Shown here: positions 8,363-17,551 of the stretch, in pieces
Layout: the number at the start of each line of letters is the position of its first letter
How positions within the stretch are numbered: position 1 is the stretch's first letter
DNA from: an uncultured Elioraea sp.
GTDB taxonomy: Bacteria; Pseudomonadota; Alphaproteobacteria; Acetobacterales; Acetobacteraceae
NCBI GenBank assembly: GCA_938010425.1
Contig: CALLUO010000020.1
Location: 1-61,294 of the forward strand
Direction of reading: 5' to 3'
Length of the DNA: 61,294 bases
Translations under genes and position numbers: made by a program
The notes under the pieces: model-generated
What the model was told of the DNA's origin: nothing
Seen by the model: only the letters and a program-made list of their open reading frames with translations
The model's database searches: none

Positions 8363-9295
8363 GGGTGCCGTGAGACCGGGCCATCCCGCGTTCAGCGGCC
8401 GGCCGAGGGATAGAGAGACATCGCTTGTTCAGCAGCCGGCCGAGGGATAGAGAGACAGCGCTCGTGGCGTCGGCGACCAAAGACGATAAAGACGCCCCTG
8501 GCTCAGATCGCACCGCCCACGGTAAGCCAGCCAGCGAGCCTTGAACGAGAGATCAGCCCGTCGAAGAACCACGTGCTCCCTGAACAGACGGTGACCCCAT
8601 ACGCCCTTCGGTCGCAAGAGCGGTGCCCGGCTGCTCGACCTTCCGATGCGGAAATCTGGGGCCGTGCGGTCTCTGGCCGTCGCGCCGTCGCGACAGGCGC
8701 GGCCAGGTCGCTCTCGCGTCAGCCCCTCTATGGCGTGCCTCATCCCGCGCGTGCCGCTCCACCAGCTGGGCCCGTTCCGTCCCGCTTCGGCCCGCCTGCC
8801 TCTCGCCCGAGCCGCGAGCTCACTTGTCGTACGGGCTGACGGCAGCCGGCATCTGCCGGGGAATGGGCCGCGCGCATCGCGCCTCAAACCCGCCCTACCC
8901 ATTCTGTTGGCCCCCTTCTGTTGGGCCTCCCTCCGCCGCCGATCGGCGAGGCAGCCGAAGAAGGTTACCGTCCCTGTCTGCCACGGTGATGATGCCGACG
9001 AAGACAACAGGGCCGCATTCGCTTCGCCTATCACGGTCGACCCACCGTAATCTGGGCCGCACTGCTCCTTCGACCACAGCGAGGCGACGCAGACCGCGTC
9101 AAGGGCGAGGGTCGTCAGGTGCGTTATCGGAAAGCCTTGCCCGCCTCGCAAGGCCTTGCCCGGCCTTGGCTCAGCGACCTCCCCAAAAGGCGCGCCAGAT
9201 ACGTCGCGAGGCGCGGCCAACACAACACCCCATGCGAGCCGTCGCCAGAGCCAGCGCGCGCCACCCAACGCCGCGACGGGCAACCGAACGCGCAG
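8363..9295. other. 933-base stretch without a supportable gene
   Basis: Both strands carry open frames here, but none has a recognisable domain, a convincing ribosome-binding site or natural amino-acid composition; most are rich in R, A, P and G as expected for random high-GC sequence. One minus-strand segment around 9010-9130 (GFPITHLTTLALDAV and the following ~25 residues) reads somewhat like real protein and may be a relic. The only clear structure is the 37-bp tandem repeat at 8391-8464. The stretch lies between the aroKB-DUF2889 unit and a minus-strand ribbon-helix-helix gene that points toward it. Confidence 0.5.
8391..8464. repeat. Two-copy 37-bp tandem repeat
   Basis: Two copies with a 37-base period (8391 and 8428). 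The first 30 bases of each copy, beginning TTCAGC and ending AGAGAGACA, differ at a single position (G versus A at the seventh base). The last seven bases are less similar. It lies just after the DUF2889 stop. With only two copies and a seven-base 'spacer' it is not a CRISPR array; it looks like a simple duplication. Confidence 0.85.
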
Positions 9296-9613
9296 TCAGG
9301 CAGCGGCCCGCGCTTCCCCCCCGCGTCGAGACGTGGCGCGGCGCTGGCGTTCGGCCGCCGGGCCGTGCCCCGCGGCGACATGCCCCTCCTCCGTCGCAGC
9401 GGCCCGAAAATACTGCAAGATGAACACGCGCATGGCCGAAGTGCGCCCTCCAGGAAGCCCCGAGCGCTCGAGCCGTCGGCACAGTTCTGACGGCGTGGTG
9501 CCTTCACGGCGGCAGATTTCGGCCAGCGCATCCCACAGCTCGGGCTCCAGCCGCATCGAGGTGCGACCCCGCTCGGCGACGATGTTGCGGTTGACGAGTG
9601 TGCTTCTCGGCAT
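9296..9613 (-). CDS. Ribbon-helix-helix domain protein (RHH_4-like)
   Basis: 105 residues. The N-terminal half (about 1-70) matches the alphaproteobacterial ribbon-helix-helix family often annotated RHH_4: a basic strand (STLVNRNIV), then RTSMRLEPELWDALAEI, a second helix with EGTTPSELCRRLE, and a closing TSAMRVFILQYFR. Such domains bind DNA as dimers or act as Arc-like regulators; the target is unknown. The last ~35 residues are low-complexity (A, R, G, E). The start ATG at 9613 fits the family's usual N-terminus. It is followed on the minus strand only by the gene-poor stretch. Confidence 0.75.
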   Translation of the reverse strand: MPRSTLVNRNIVAERGRTSMRLEPELWDALAEICRREGTTPSELCRRLERSGLPGGRTSAMRVFILQYFRAAATEEGHVAAGHGPAAERQRRATSRRGGEARAAA

Positions 9614-9688
9614 GAACCAACCCTCCGTCCGGATGGCATCATGCCGGCGTAAGCCTTAAACCAAGGTTGAAGCGCACCCGGTTCTGGC

Positions 9689-9991
9689 TCAGCCCTCGCC
9701 CGGCGCGCGCAGATCGAGCCCCAAGGCATGCAGGCCTGTGGCGAATTCATCGGCGAGCGCCTCATGCACCGCACGCGACCGTGCAACCTTCGGCATACCG
9801 CTGAACGAGGCCGACACCATGCGGATGCGGAAGTGAGTCTCGCCTACCTCCTGCGCTCGTCCCGGATGGTCGGCGCCGATCCTGTGCGCATGCCCTGCAT
9901 GGCGCGCGCTGTCGTCGAGGATCTCCAGCAACGATGGCGCAAACACAGCTTCCAGCCGCGACTTGATGCGCTGAGCCCGTGGTCCGTTCAT
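9689..9991 (-). CDS. bolA: BolA family protein
   Basis: 100 residues, typical of BolA. The pattern RIKSRLEAVFAPSLLEILDDS, then a histidine-containing ETHFRIRMVSASFSGMPKVARSRAVHEAL block, is the class II KH-like BolA fold; the conserved SxxF-x-G-x-x-x-V-x-R-x-R-x-V core is clear. BolA proteins pair with monothiol glutaredoxins in iron-sulfur handling and can also act in transcription. The gene is divergent from the J-domain protein 53 bases away, an arrangement common in alphaproteobacteria next to cobST. A longer upstream frame exists but is antisense to the neighbour; the ATG at 9991 is preferred. Confidence 0.88.
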   Translation of the reverse strand: MNGPRAQRIKSRLEAVFAPSLLEILDDSARHAGHAHRIGADHPGRAQEVGETHFRIRMVSASFSGMPKVARSRAVHEALADEFATGLHALGLDLRAPGEG

Positions 9992-10044
9992 CTCCTTGCG
10001 TCCCTTTTCTTGCGGCCCTTGGGGCCCGCCGCCATAAAAGAGCA

Positions 10045-10614
10045 ATGCACAGCGGTGCTGCCAGATCCCGACGCTACTACGCGCCTGACCCGCGCGCCGA
10101 GGCCGAGCCGCGCCTCTGCGACTCGCCCGGCTGCACGGCGCCCGGGCTGTTCCGCGCCCCAAAGTCCCGCGACGCGCTCGACCAATACTGGTGGTTCTGC
10201 CTGGAGCATGTGCGCGAGTACAACCGCTCCTGGGACTACTATCGGGGCATGACGCCTGCGCAGATCGAGGCCGAACTGCGTCGCGACACGACCTGGCGGC
10301 GGCCGTCTTGGCCGCTCGGGCGGCTCGGCGCGCTCGAGGACGCTGTGGCCGATCCCTTGGGCGTGCTGACGCGCCCCCGGCCTCGCCCGCAGCCGAAACG
10401 CGACGAGGCACCACCCGCGCTACGCCGCCCTCTCGCCGTGCTCGGCCTCGATTGGCCGGTGGCGCGCGAGGACGTGAAGAAGCGCTACAAGCACCTCGCC
10501 CTCGCCCATCACCCCGACCGCCATGGCGGGGCGCTGGAAGCAGAGGAGAAACTGAAGGAAATCAACGCCGCCTACGCCGCGGTGATGCGTGCGCTGCGCA
10601 CGGCGCACGAGTAA
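10045..10614 (+). CDS. J-domain protein with N-terminal Cys/His motif
   Basis: About 189 residues. The C-terminus carries a J domain (from ~130) with a helix II 'DVKKRYKHLALAHHPDRHGG' block including the essential HPD tripeptide, so it should stimulate a DnaK-type Hsp70. The N-terminal half has a conserved C-x4-C (CDSPGC) followed by WWFCLEHV, giving a likely C4/C3H zinc site, and an aromatic 'EYNRSWDYYRGM' block. It has no glycine/phenylalanine region or DnaJ zinc fingers, so it is a specialised co-chaperone, not DnaJ. The ATG at 10045 starts just before the conserved block. It lies upstream of cobS in the same direction. Confidence 0.85.
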   Translation: MHSGAARSRRYYAPDPRAEAEPRLCDSPGCTAPGLFRAPKSRDALDQYWWFCLEHVREYNRSWDYYRGMTPAQIEAELRRDTTWRRPSWPLGRLGALEDAVADPLGVLTRPRPRPQPKRDEAPPALRRPLAVLGLDWPVAREDVKKRYKHLALAHHPDRHGGALEAEEKLKEINAAYAAVMRALRTAHE

Positions 10615-10691
10615 GGCGAGCACGGCACGACCTTCGCATTCCCCAAAGCGGGGGCTAGACTGCCGTGCGTGACGACGATTGGACAGAACGC

Positions 10692-11702
10692 ATGGACACG
10701 CTAACGCAGCGCGCGGATGCACGGCCGACATCGGCCATCGACCTGCCCGACATTCGCGTGCGTGTGGATCAGACCTTCGGTTTCCCCTGCGACATGGAGG
10801 TGCCCGCCTTTTCGGTACGCACCGAACATGTGCCGGATCTCGACGAAGCGTATCGCTTTGATCGCGAGACCACACTGGCAATCCTGGCGGGCTTTGCCCA
10901 CAACCGGCGCGTCATGGTGCAGGGCTATCACGGCACCGGCAAATCCACACACATCGAGCAGGTCGCCGCCCGCCTGAACTGGCCCTGCATCCGGGTCAAT
11001 CTCGATTCCCACATCTCGCGCATCGACCTGATCGGCAAGGACGCAATCGTGCTGCGCGACGGCAAGCAGGTGACGGAGTTCCGCGAAGGCATCCTGCCCT
11101 GGGCCCTGCAGCATCCCTGCGCGCTCGTCTTCGACGAGTACGACGCCGGCCGGCCCGACGTGATGTTCGTCATCCAGCGCGTGCTGGAGGTCGAGGGCAA
11201 GCTCACGCTGCTTGATCAGAACCGGGTGATCCGCCCGCACCCAGCGTTCCGTTTGTTCGCCACCGCCAACACAGTCGGGCTCGGCGACACGACGGGGCTT
11301 TATCACGGTACGCAGCAGATCAACCAAGGCCAGATGGACCGCTGGAACATCGTCGCCACGCTCAACTACCTGCCGCAGGAGCAGGAGGTCGAGATCGTGA
11401 TGGCGAAACTGAAGATCGATCCGAACGACCAGGCGGCGAAGAAACGCATCAAGGCTATGGTGGCACTCGCCGACCTCACCCGGGCCGGCTTCATCAACGG
11501 CGACATTTCCACCGTGATGAGCCCGCGCACTGTCATCACCTGGGCGGAGAATGCGCGCATCTTCGGCGACCTCGCCTTCGCTTTCCGCGTCACTTTCCTC
11601 AACAAGTGTGACGAGGCCGAGCGCGCCACCGTGGCCGAGTACTACCAGCGTTGCTTCAACGAGGAGCTGCTGGGCGGGCTCTCGCCCCGACGGGCGGCCT
11701 GA
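10692..11702 (+). CDS. cobS: Aerobic cobaltochelatase subunit CobS
   Basis: About 336 residues of AAA+ ATPase. CobS, with CobT and CobN, inserts cobalt into hydrogenobyrinate a,c-diamide in the oxygen-dependent cobalamin pathway. Visible features are [16 protein letters not shown], the Walker A motif GYHGTGKST (~77), Walker B-like [14 protein letters not shown], and a sensor block [14 protein letters not shown]. Strong similarity to the family runs end to end. A GTG nine codons upstream (10665) is an alternative start. cobT starts eight bases after the stop. No cobN is present in this window. Confidence 0.95.
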   Translation: MDTLTQRADARPTSAIDLPDIRVRVDQTFGFPCDMEVPAFSVRTEHVPDLDEAYRFDRETTLAILAGFAHNRRVMVQGYHGTGKSTHIEQVAARLNWPCIRVNLDSHISRIDLIGKDAIVLRDGKQVTEFREGILPWALQHPCALVFDEYDAGRPDVMFVIQRVLEVEGKLTLLDQNRVIRPHPAFRLFATANTVGLGDTTGLYHGTQQINQGQMDRWNIVATLNYLPQEQEVEIVMAKLKIDPNDQAAKKRIKAMVALADLTRAGFINGDISTVMSPRTVITWAENARIFGDLAFAFRVTFLNKCDEAERATVAEYYQRCFNEELLGGLSPRRAA

Positions 11703-11710
11703 CGGGAGCG

Positions 11711-13582
11711 ATGGCCGACCCGGAGACTGCCCGCGCCGAGCAATTCCGCCGTGCCACGGCGGGTGTGGTGCGGGCGATCGCACACCGTTCCGACATCGAA
11801 GTGTCCTTCGCGCCCGGCGCCGCTGCGGTCTCCGGCAAGCGGGTCCGACTGCCCGCCCCATCGCGTGCCCTATCGCCGGCCGAGATCGCACGCGTGCGCG
11901 GTGCGGCAGATGCCGTCGCGCTCAGGCTCGCTTACCACGACGAAGCCACCCACGCCCGCCTCGCCCCTGCCCGGCGTGAAGCGCGCGAGATCTACGACCT
12001 TCTCGAACAGGCGCGCTGCGAGGAGATTGGCGCCCGCGCCATGCCCGGGGTTGCCGCCAATTTGCGCGCGCGCCTCGTTGAGCAGTGCGAGGCGGAAGGC
12101 TACGACCGGATGGTGCGCAAGGAACAGCTGCCGCTGGCGCGCGCGATCGACCTTCTCGCCCGCGAGGCGCTTTCGGGCCAGCCTTTGCCCGAAGCGGCGC
12201 GCCGGGTCGTCGAGCTGTGGCGGCCGCACCTGCCAAAGAGCGCACTTACCGCGATTGCGCAGCTCGGCACCTGCGCGCTCGATCAGGATGCTTTCGCCCG
12301 GGTTGCGCGACGCCTCCTCTCCGCCCTCGATCTCGCCGAGGACATCGCAGACGCAGACGAGAAAAGCCAAGCCCAGGAAGAGGAGGATGAGGGAGAGACA
12401 GAGGGCGAGAAGCAAGACGAGGAGCAGCGCAGCGTCGGTGCGGCGGAAGCCGAATCGCTGCCCGGCGCGCGCGAGGAGGAGGCCGAAGGCGAGGCGCAGC
12501 CCATCGAGGCGGCAGAACAACGCGAGGACGAAGGCTCAGCCTCGGACGGAGACGAACGCCCAGCCGGGCCGCAGGCAAGGCGCGAACCGCCCCTCGATGC
12601 AGAGGAGACGCGCTACCGCGCCTTCACCCGCCAGTTCGACGAGGAGATCGACGCCTCCGACCTCTGCGATCCGGACGAGCTCGCCCGGCTGCGCGCCCAG
12701 CTCGACCAACAGCTGCAACACCTGCAGGGCATTGTCACCAAGCTCGCCAACCGCCTGCAAAGGCGGCTGATGGCCCAGCAGCAGCGCTCCTGGGAATTCG
12801 ACTTGGAGGAGGGGCTGCTCGACGTCTCCCGACTCGCCCGCGTGGTGGCGAACCCGATGCACTCGCTCTCCTACAAGCGCGAGCGAGATACCGACTTCCG
12901 CGACACCGTCGTCACGCTGCTGATTGACAATTCGGGCTCGATGCGCGGCAGGCCCATCACGGTGGCGGCGATGAGTGCGGACATTCTCGCCCGCACACTG
13001 GAGCGTTGCGGGGTCAAGGTCGAAATTCTCGGCTTCACCACTCGTGCTTGGAAGGGCGGGCAAAGCCGGGAGCGCTGGGTGCAGGAGGGCAAGAAGCGCA
13101 ACCCGGGGCGGCTGAATGATCTGCGTCACATCGTCTACAAAGAGGCTGACGCGCCCTGGCGTCGTGCACGCAAGAACCTTGGCCTGATGCTGCGCGAGGG
13201 GCTGCTGAAAGAGAACATCGACGGCGAGGCTCTCGAGTGGGCCTATCGCCGCCTGCTCGCCCGACCCGAGCACCGAAAAATTTTGATGGTGATCTCGGAC
13301 GGCGCGCCGGTCGACGACTCCACCCTCTCCGTCAACCCTGGCAACTATCTCGAGCGGCACCTGCGCGAGGTGATCCGCCGCGTCGATCGTGAAGGGCTGA
13401 TCGAGGTGGTTGCGATCGGGATTGGCCACGACGTCACTCGCTACTACCGTCGCGCCGTCACCATCGTCGATGCAGAGGAACTGGGCGGCACGATGATGCA
13501 GCAGCTCGCCGACCTCTTCGACGAGGACGCCGCGCGCGCTTGGCAGCGTGCGGCCTCAGAGCGTGCGCCGCTGGTCGCCTGA
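11711..13582 (+). CDS. cobT: Aerobic cobaltochelatase subunit CobT
   Basis: About 623 residues, normal for CobT. The N-terminal helical domain is followed by a strongly acidic low-complexity linker (about residues 212-300, D/E/Q rich) and a C-terminal von Willebrand A domain with the MIDAS-type DNSGSMRG motif (~403) and a late [11 protein letters not shown]. In the chelatase CobT bridges the CobS ATPase ring and the CobN substrate subunit. The ATG at 11711 is chosen; the frame upstream overlaps cobS and is spurious. Eight-base spacing implies one transcript with cobS. Confidence 0.95.
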   Translation: MADPETARAEQFRRATAGVVRAIAHRSDIEVSFAPGAAAVSGKRVRLPAPSRALSPAEIARVRGAADAVALRLAYHDEATHARLAPARREAREIYDLLEQARCEEIGARAMPGVAANLRARLVEQCEAEGYDRMVRKEQLPLARAIDLLAREALSGQPLPEAARRVVELWRPHLPKSALTAIAQLGTCALDQDAFARVARRLLSALDLAEDIADADEKSQAQEEEDEGETEGEKQDEEQRSVGAAEAESLPGAREEEAEGEAQPIEAAEQREDEGSASDGDERPAGPQARREPPLDAEETRYRAFTRQFDEEIDASDLCDPDELARLRAQLDQQLQHLQGIVTKLANRLQRRLMAQQQRSWEFDLEEGLLDVSRLARVVANPMHSLSYKRERDTDFRDTVVTLLIDNSGSMRGRPITVAAMSADILARTLERCGVKVEILGFTTRAWKGGQSRERWVQEGKKRNPGRLNDLRHIVYKEADAPWRRARKNLGLMLREGLLKENIDGEALEWAYRRLLARPEHRKILMVISDGAPVDDSTLSVNPGNYLERHLREVIRRVDREGLIEVVAIGIGHDVTRYYRRAVTIVDAEELGGTMMQQLADLFDEDAARAWQRAASERAPLVA

Positions 13583-13695
13583 CGCCGTCTTTGCGCCAGC
13601 CAGCGCGCGAGTCGTCTGACCTGGACGCGCGCGGGGCACGGGGAAATTTACGGGGACCTGGAGCGGATCGTTGCAACTTCGAAGCCCGGGGGGCG

Positions 13696-14816
13696 ATGAT
13701 GTTTGGTTTCGCGGTGCTTGGCGGCACCGCGGTTAGCGCCGCGGATGCAGTCGGCGCCGACATCGGGATCGTGGGCGGACGCATCGTCGCGCTGGCGGAA
13801 CCACAAGCGTGATCTGCGTCATGCCGCAGTTCCGCGGCCACCCGACACGGTCGATTTTCGACGACTACTGCGTGCGCGCGCGCAACGCGATGGTCGATCA
13901 CGCCTTCCATCAGATCGTCACCGACCAGACAGATACGGTGGTGGAGACAGAGCTACTCGCCCTCGTCGCGCAGGGTGTGCGCTCGTTCAACGTGTTCCTC
14001 ACCTACGACTCGCTGCATGTCGACGATGCGCAGTCTGTGCGCGTGCTCGCCAACGCGCGTCGGCTTAAGCCTACGTGAGCGTGCCTGGCGAGAACTACCA
14101 CGCGATTATTTTTCTACCAGAACGATATCTCGCGCGCAGCATGACAGCGCCGAAGTACCACGCCTGGTCGCGCCCCCCGTAGTGGAGCGCAAGGCCACCC
14201 TGCGCGCGATCGCCCCGCGTCGAGGAGGCGAAGTCCGTGTGCAGCCCCGCCCCGCTTGAGCCGGACGAACACGAGCGCCTGGCGCCCCCTCCGCACCTGC
14301 GTGCTCGACGTCCTCACTTCGGTTCATTGCGGCTTCAGCGTCGTGGGCGATCGCGGCCAGGCGCGCTGCGGCCGCGCTGCGCGGTTTCGCGACATCCCCA
14401 ACGGCATGCCGGGGCTCGCTGCACGGTTGCCCACCGTGTTCTCCGAAGGCGTGGCGAAGGAACGGATCGATCTCACCGACTTTGTGGCCCTCACCGCCAC
14501 CAACCCCGCGCGCCTGTTCGGCCTCGCCCCCCGCAAGGGCATGATCGCGATCGGGGCAGACGCTGATCTCGTGCTGCGGGATGCAACGAAGCGCGAGCGC
14601 CTCACCAACGCGCTGATGCGCCACGGCCTTGACAACACGCCCTATGAGAAGGTGTAGGTGACGGGCTGGCCGGTGGCGACGGTGCGGCGTGGCGAGGTGG
14701 TCATGCGCGAAGGCTCGCTGCAGGCAAAACAGGCTCGGGGCCCTACCTCGCGCAAGCCCTATTCGTTGCAAAAGCCGCTCATTCTCTTCCCGCACGGGTT
14801 CGACCCGCTCGGCTAA
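13696..14816 (+). pseudogene. Broken D-hydantoinase/dihydropyrimidinase
   Basis: Fragments of one hydantoinase appear in order but in shifting frames. 13696-13812 gives the N-terminal metal-hydrolase strand (VLGGTAVSAADAV then IVGGRIVAL). 13809-14078 gives the middle (AFHQIVTDQTDT then RSFNVFLTYDSL). Around 14150-14215 APKYHAWSRPP is read in one frame and VVERKATLRAIA in the next. 14380-14654 gives the C-terminal FRDIPNGMPG, LPTVFSEGV, ALTATNPARLFGL and GADADLVLRD. After a TAG at 14655 the frame resumes with GWPVATVRRGEVVMREG to a TAA at 14814. Stops, frameshifts and missing stretches leave ~1.1 kb of an expected ~1.45 kb. The zinc-ligand region near the N-terminus is missing, so it cannot be active. 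Confidence 0.9.
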
Positions 14817-14826
14817 ACGCGCCGCG

Positions 14827-16053
14827 TCAAGCGTCGAGCCGAACGCCCCATTCGGCAGCAGCCTCGCGCACGCGCCCGGCCGCGATCGCTGCTCGCACCT
14901 CGGCCATCAGCCGCATCATGAAGCGGATATTGTGCTGGGTGAGCAACCAAAGCCCGATAAGCTCGCCCGTCTTCAGCAGGTGATGGAGATAGGCGCGGGG
15001 GTAGCCACCGGCGCAGGCCGGACAGTCGCAGCCCTCTTCCAGAACGCGCGGATCGTCGCGGAAGCACGCGTTGCGCAGGTTGAGGTGATCGCGACCTTCC
15101 ACGCCCTTCTCATCCGCATGGCGCACGAGCGCCCCACCGTGGCGTGCGATCCGGGTGGGATGCACGCAGTCGAACGTGTCGATGCCGTGCGCAACCCCGT
15201 GCCAGATGTCCGCCACCTGGCCGATGCCGAGCAGGTGAATGGGCCTGTCCTCGCGCAGCAGCGGAGCCTGAAAGGCGACCACGGCGTGCATCTGCTCCCG
15301 TGTCGCGCCGAGCGAGTCACCGATGGCGTGGCCGAAGAACGCCTCGCCATTGACAAAATCCGCCGCCGCGCGACGCAGGTCTTCGTGCACGTGCCCGCCC
15401 GCAATCCCGTAAAGCGCCTGCGGGCCTTCCGTTCCCATCCCGCCCGCCTGATCGAAGGCGGCGAGGCTGCGGCGGCTCCAGCGAAAGGTGCGTTCCAGCG
15501 CATGCGCGACGTAGTCGCGGTCGGCATGGAAGGGCGTGCACTCATCCAGCACGACGACGAGATCTGCCCCGAGCGCGGCCTGGATTTGCATCGACCGTTC
15601 CGGGGTCAGCTCCTGCACGCTGCCATCGATGTAGGAGCGGAACGTCGCCCCCCGCTCCTCGATCCGGATCAGCGTCGCCTCGGCGGGTTGCGCCCGGTTG
15701 CCCTTCACCTCTGCCGCAACCCCGCCATGGCCCATGGAGAAGATCTGAAAACCACCCGAATCCGTCAGTATCGGGCCCTGCCAGCCCGTCATGCGATGAA
15801 GCCCGCCCAACCGCGCCACCCGCTCCGCCCCCGGCGCCAGCATTAAATGGTAGGTGTTGGCGAGCACGATCTGCGCGCCCAAGGCCCGCGCCTGTGGCAT
15901 CGTTGCTGCTTTTAGCGCGCCGCGCGTGGCGCACAGGATGAAGTTCGGCGTTTCCACCACGCCGTGCGGCGTCAAGAGGAGGCCAAGGCGGGCACGCGTC
16001 GCGGGATCCCGCCCAACCACCCGCCAGGAGAAGGCCGTGTAGCGCCCGCTCAT
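14827..16053 (-). CDS. tgt: tRNA-guanine transglycosylase (queuine tRNA-ribosyltransferase)
   Basis: 408 residues. It exchanges guanine-34 of GUN-anticodon tRNAs for a queuosine precursor. Visible are the NTYHLML block, the general-acid segment TDSGGFQIFS, the nucleophile segment TFDCVHPTR and the zinc site C-x-C-x2-C (EGCDCPACAGG) with a following His. The pattern reads as bacterial Tgt, though length is slightly above the E. coli enzyme and the first residues are less conserved. The ATG at 16053 overlaps the upstream yhhQ stop as ATGA, so the two are translationally coupled. It ends ten bases from the hydantoinase pseudogene, tail to tail. Confidence 0.96.
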   Translation of the reverse strand: MSGRYTAFSWRVVGRDPATRARLGLLLTPHGVVETPNFILCATRGALKAATMPQARALGAQIVLANTYHLMLAPGAERVARLGGLHRMTGWQGPILTDSGGFQIFSMGHGGVAAEVKGNRAQPAEATLIRIEERGATFRSYIDGSVQELTPERSMQIQAALGADLVVVLDECTPFHADRDYVAHALERTFRWSRRSLAAFDQAGGMGTEGPQALYGIAGGHVHEDLRRAAADFVNGEAFFGHAIGDSLGATREQMHAVVAFQAPLLREDRPIHLLGIGQVADIWHGVAHGIDTFDCVHPTRIARHGGALVRHADEKGVEGRDHLNLRNACFRDDPRVLEEGCDCPACAGGYPRAYLHHLLKTGELIGLWLLTQHNIRFMMRLMAEVRAAIAAGRVREAAAEWGVRLDA

Positions 16054-16823
16054 CCCCGCGCGATGATGGGTACCACACGCCCGCCCGCATACATGAACGG
16101 CGTATCCAGCAGCGCCAGCACCACGCGCTGCAGCCACGCACCAAAAATGTAGGAGCGAACGAGCGCGTCCCAAGGCACAGGGTCGGCGGCAAAGAGGCGG
16201 AAGGCAAGCACGGAAAAGATCGTGTTGTCGATCAGTGCCGAGACGATGGTGGAGAAGGTGTTGCGCAGCCAAAGGTGTTGCCCCCGAGTGGCCAGCCGCA
16301 AGGCACCAAACAGGCGGATGTCGAGCATCTGCGAGGTGAGGAAGGCGACGATGCCGGCAGCAAAGAGGGCCGGCGCGGGGCTAAAAATCGCCGCGAGATG
16401 GTCATGGAAGGGGAGGGCCCAGGCAAGCCCTTCCCCCGCCTCTTCAGCCGAGAGGGGACGGTAGCCGAGTGCCAGCAGCATCAGCACCGTCATCGCGAGA
16501 TGGGCGGAAAAGCCGAGCCACACGCCGGAACGCGCCTCACGCTCGCCGTAATGCTCGCTAAGCAGGTCGGTGGCGAGATAGGTGGAGGAGAACACCACTG
16601 TTCCTTCCGCCACTGGGCCGGCAAAGAGGGTGAATGGCACCACCTTCAGCACCTGCAGGTTGGCCGCGATCACCGCGACCGCGATCCACACCTTGAGCCC
16701 CGACGCGCCGCCGACCCGAAGCAGGGCGAGCGGGCCCGTGTAGGCTACGACCAGCATCATCGCCCACACCGCCTCGGGCGGCAGGGCATGCAGAGCCGCG
16801 ATCAGACCGGAAGGAGACAGCAT
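16050..16823 (-). CDS. yhhQ: Queuosine precursor transporter (VUT family)
   Basis: 257 residues with about six to seven hydrophobic segments. Family signatures of YhhQ/VUT_1 are seen in FSSTYLATDLLSEHYGEREA and in the second half with SQMLDIRLFGALR, HLWLRNTFSTIVSALIDNTIFS. These transporters import queuosine precursors such as preQ0 or preQ1. The partner tgt is directly downstream with an ATGA overlap, supporting a joint role in queuosine salvage. No queC/D/E/F genes are in the window, so the cell may depend on uptake, or the synthesis genes may be elsewhere. Its promoter should lie in 16824-16890, which also holds the rpmB terminator. Confidence 0.9.
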   Translation of the reverse strand: MLSPSGLIAALHALPPEAVWAMMLVVAYTGPLALLRVGGASGLKVWIAVAVIAANLQVLKVVPFTLFAGPVAEGTVVFSSTYLATDLLSEHYGEREARSGVWLGFSAHLAMTVLMLLALGYRPLSAEEAGEGLAWALPFHDHLAAIFSPAPALFAAGIVAFLTSQMLDIRLFGALRLATRGQHLWLRNTFSTIVSALIDNTIFSVLAFRLFAADPVPWDALVRSYIFGAWLQRVVLALLDTPFMYAGGRVVPIIARG

Positions 16824-16838
16824 GCGCGGGCGATCAAC

Positions 16839-16864
16839 GAAAATGGCCCGCGCCTAGGCGGGCC
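16839..16864 (-). terminator. Rho-independent terminator after rpmB
   Basis: On the minus strand a seven-base-pair GC stem (GGCCCGC/GCGGGCC) with a six-base loop is followed by ATTTTCG. It lies 26 bases past the rpmB stop and before yhhQ, so it probably ends the rpmB transcript and separates it from the yhhQ-tgt unit. Confidence 0.7.
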
Positions 16865-16890
16865 TGGCCGCAAAACTGCAAGGGCCTTGC

Positions 16891-17184
16891 TCAGGCCGCC
16901 CGCTTCGCCTTGGCGCGCTCGATGCGACGCTTCAGCTCCAGCGCCTCGGCTGTGAGCTTGCGGTCGGGCGTGGAGAGCAGCCAAGCGTCCAGCCCACCGT
17001 TGTGCTCGACCGTCTTGATGCCGCGCGTCGACAGCCGCAAGCGCACCGTGGTCCCCAGAATATCGCTGACCAGCGACGTCTCGTGCAGGTTGGGCAGGAA
17101 CCGGCGGCGGGTCTTGTTGTTGGCGTGGCTGACGTTGTTGCCGGTCAGCACGCCCTTGCCGGTGACGCTGCAACGACGCGCCAT
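16891..17184 (-). CDS. rpmB: 50S ribosomal protein L28
   Basis: 97 residues. It starts [20 protein letters not shown] and continues with [11 protein letters not shown], the bL28 pattern; alphaproteobacterial L28 has the same C-terminal helix rich in K, R and A ([13 protein letters not shown]). The zinc-less form is used here: there is a C5 but no paired CxxC ribbon. The ATG at 17184 matches the family N-terminus; a longer frame upstream is not supported. A terminator follows it. Confidence 0.96.
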   Translation of the reverse strand: MARRCSVTGKGVLTGNNVSHANNKTRRRFLPNLHETSLVSDILGTTVRLRLSTRGIKTVEHNGGLDAWLLSTPDRKLTAEALELKRRIERAKAKRAA

Positions 17185-17284
17185 CGCACACTCCTCGATC
17201 AGGTCTGATCCCAGTGAGAGAGGGGCCGGGCCCACAAACGCGGCCCGACAGAGCCTCTTTCCATACGCGGCGGCCGCCGCGCGG

Positions 17285-17551
17285 TCAAGCAGACCGGCCG
17301 TCCATCGCCCCTTCGCCTTGCAGGTCGCGCACCTCGCCAGCTCGCACGGCGGCGATGGCGTTCTCCAGCACCCGGATCACCGCGGGTTCATCGAGGCTGC
17401 GCGAGAGAATCCCAATCGCCCCCCCAAGCAGTGCGGAAGCGGCCGAGAGGGGACCAATCTTGCGCTCCATCATGGCCGCGATGGCCTGATCGACCACCGA
17501 GCCCGCCAGGCTCAGATCCTCGGGCGTCTCGCCCATCGAGTCGGCTTGCAT
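17285..17551 (-). CDS. Conserved-looking small protein, unknown function
   Basis: 88 residues with a good ribosome-binding site (GGGAGA six bases before the ATG at 17551). The sequence is mostly helical: [20 protein letters not shown], a short glycine-rich turn (LLGGAIGIL), then a helix ending [11 protein letters not shown]. The glycine/alanine stretch could be a weak membrane-associated or oligomerising helix. No family is recognised. It lies upstream of rpmB on the same strand with a 100-base gap. Confidence 0.5.
   Translation of the reverse strand: MQADSMGETPEDLSLAGSVVDQAIAAMMERKIGPLSAASALLGGAIGILSRSLDEPAVIRVLENAIAAVRAGEVRDLQGEGAMDGRSA

Noticed and set aside
8391-8464. CRISPR-like repeats near 8.4 kb.
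   Set aside because: Only two copies with a seven-base spacer and no cas genes; it is a tandem duplication.
8429-9283. 284-codon minus-strand frame as a gene.
   Set aside because: Composition is not natural for most of its length and no domain or ribosome-binding site supports it; reported only as a gap.
10701-11891. Long minus-strand frame (396 codons) across cobS.
   Set aside because: Antisense shadow of cobS, an unmistakable gene with its motifs in the plus frame.
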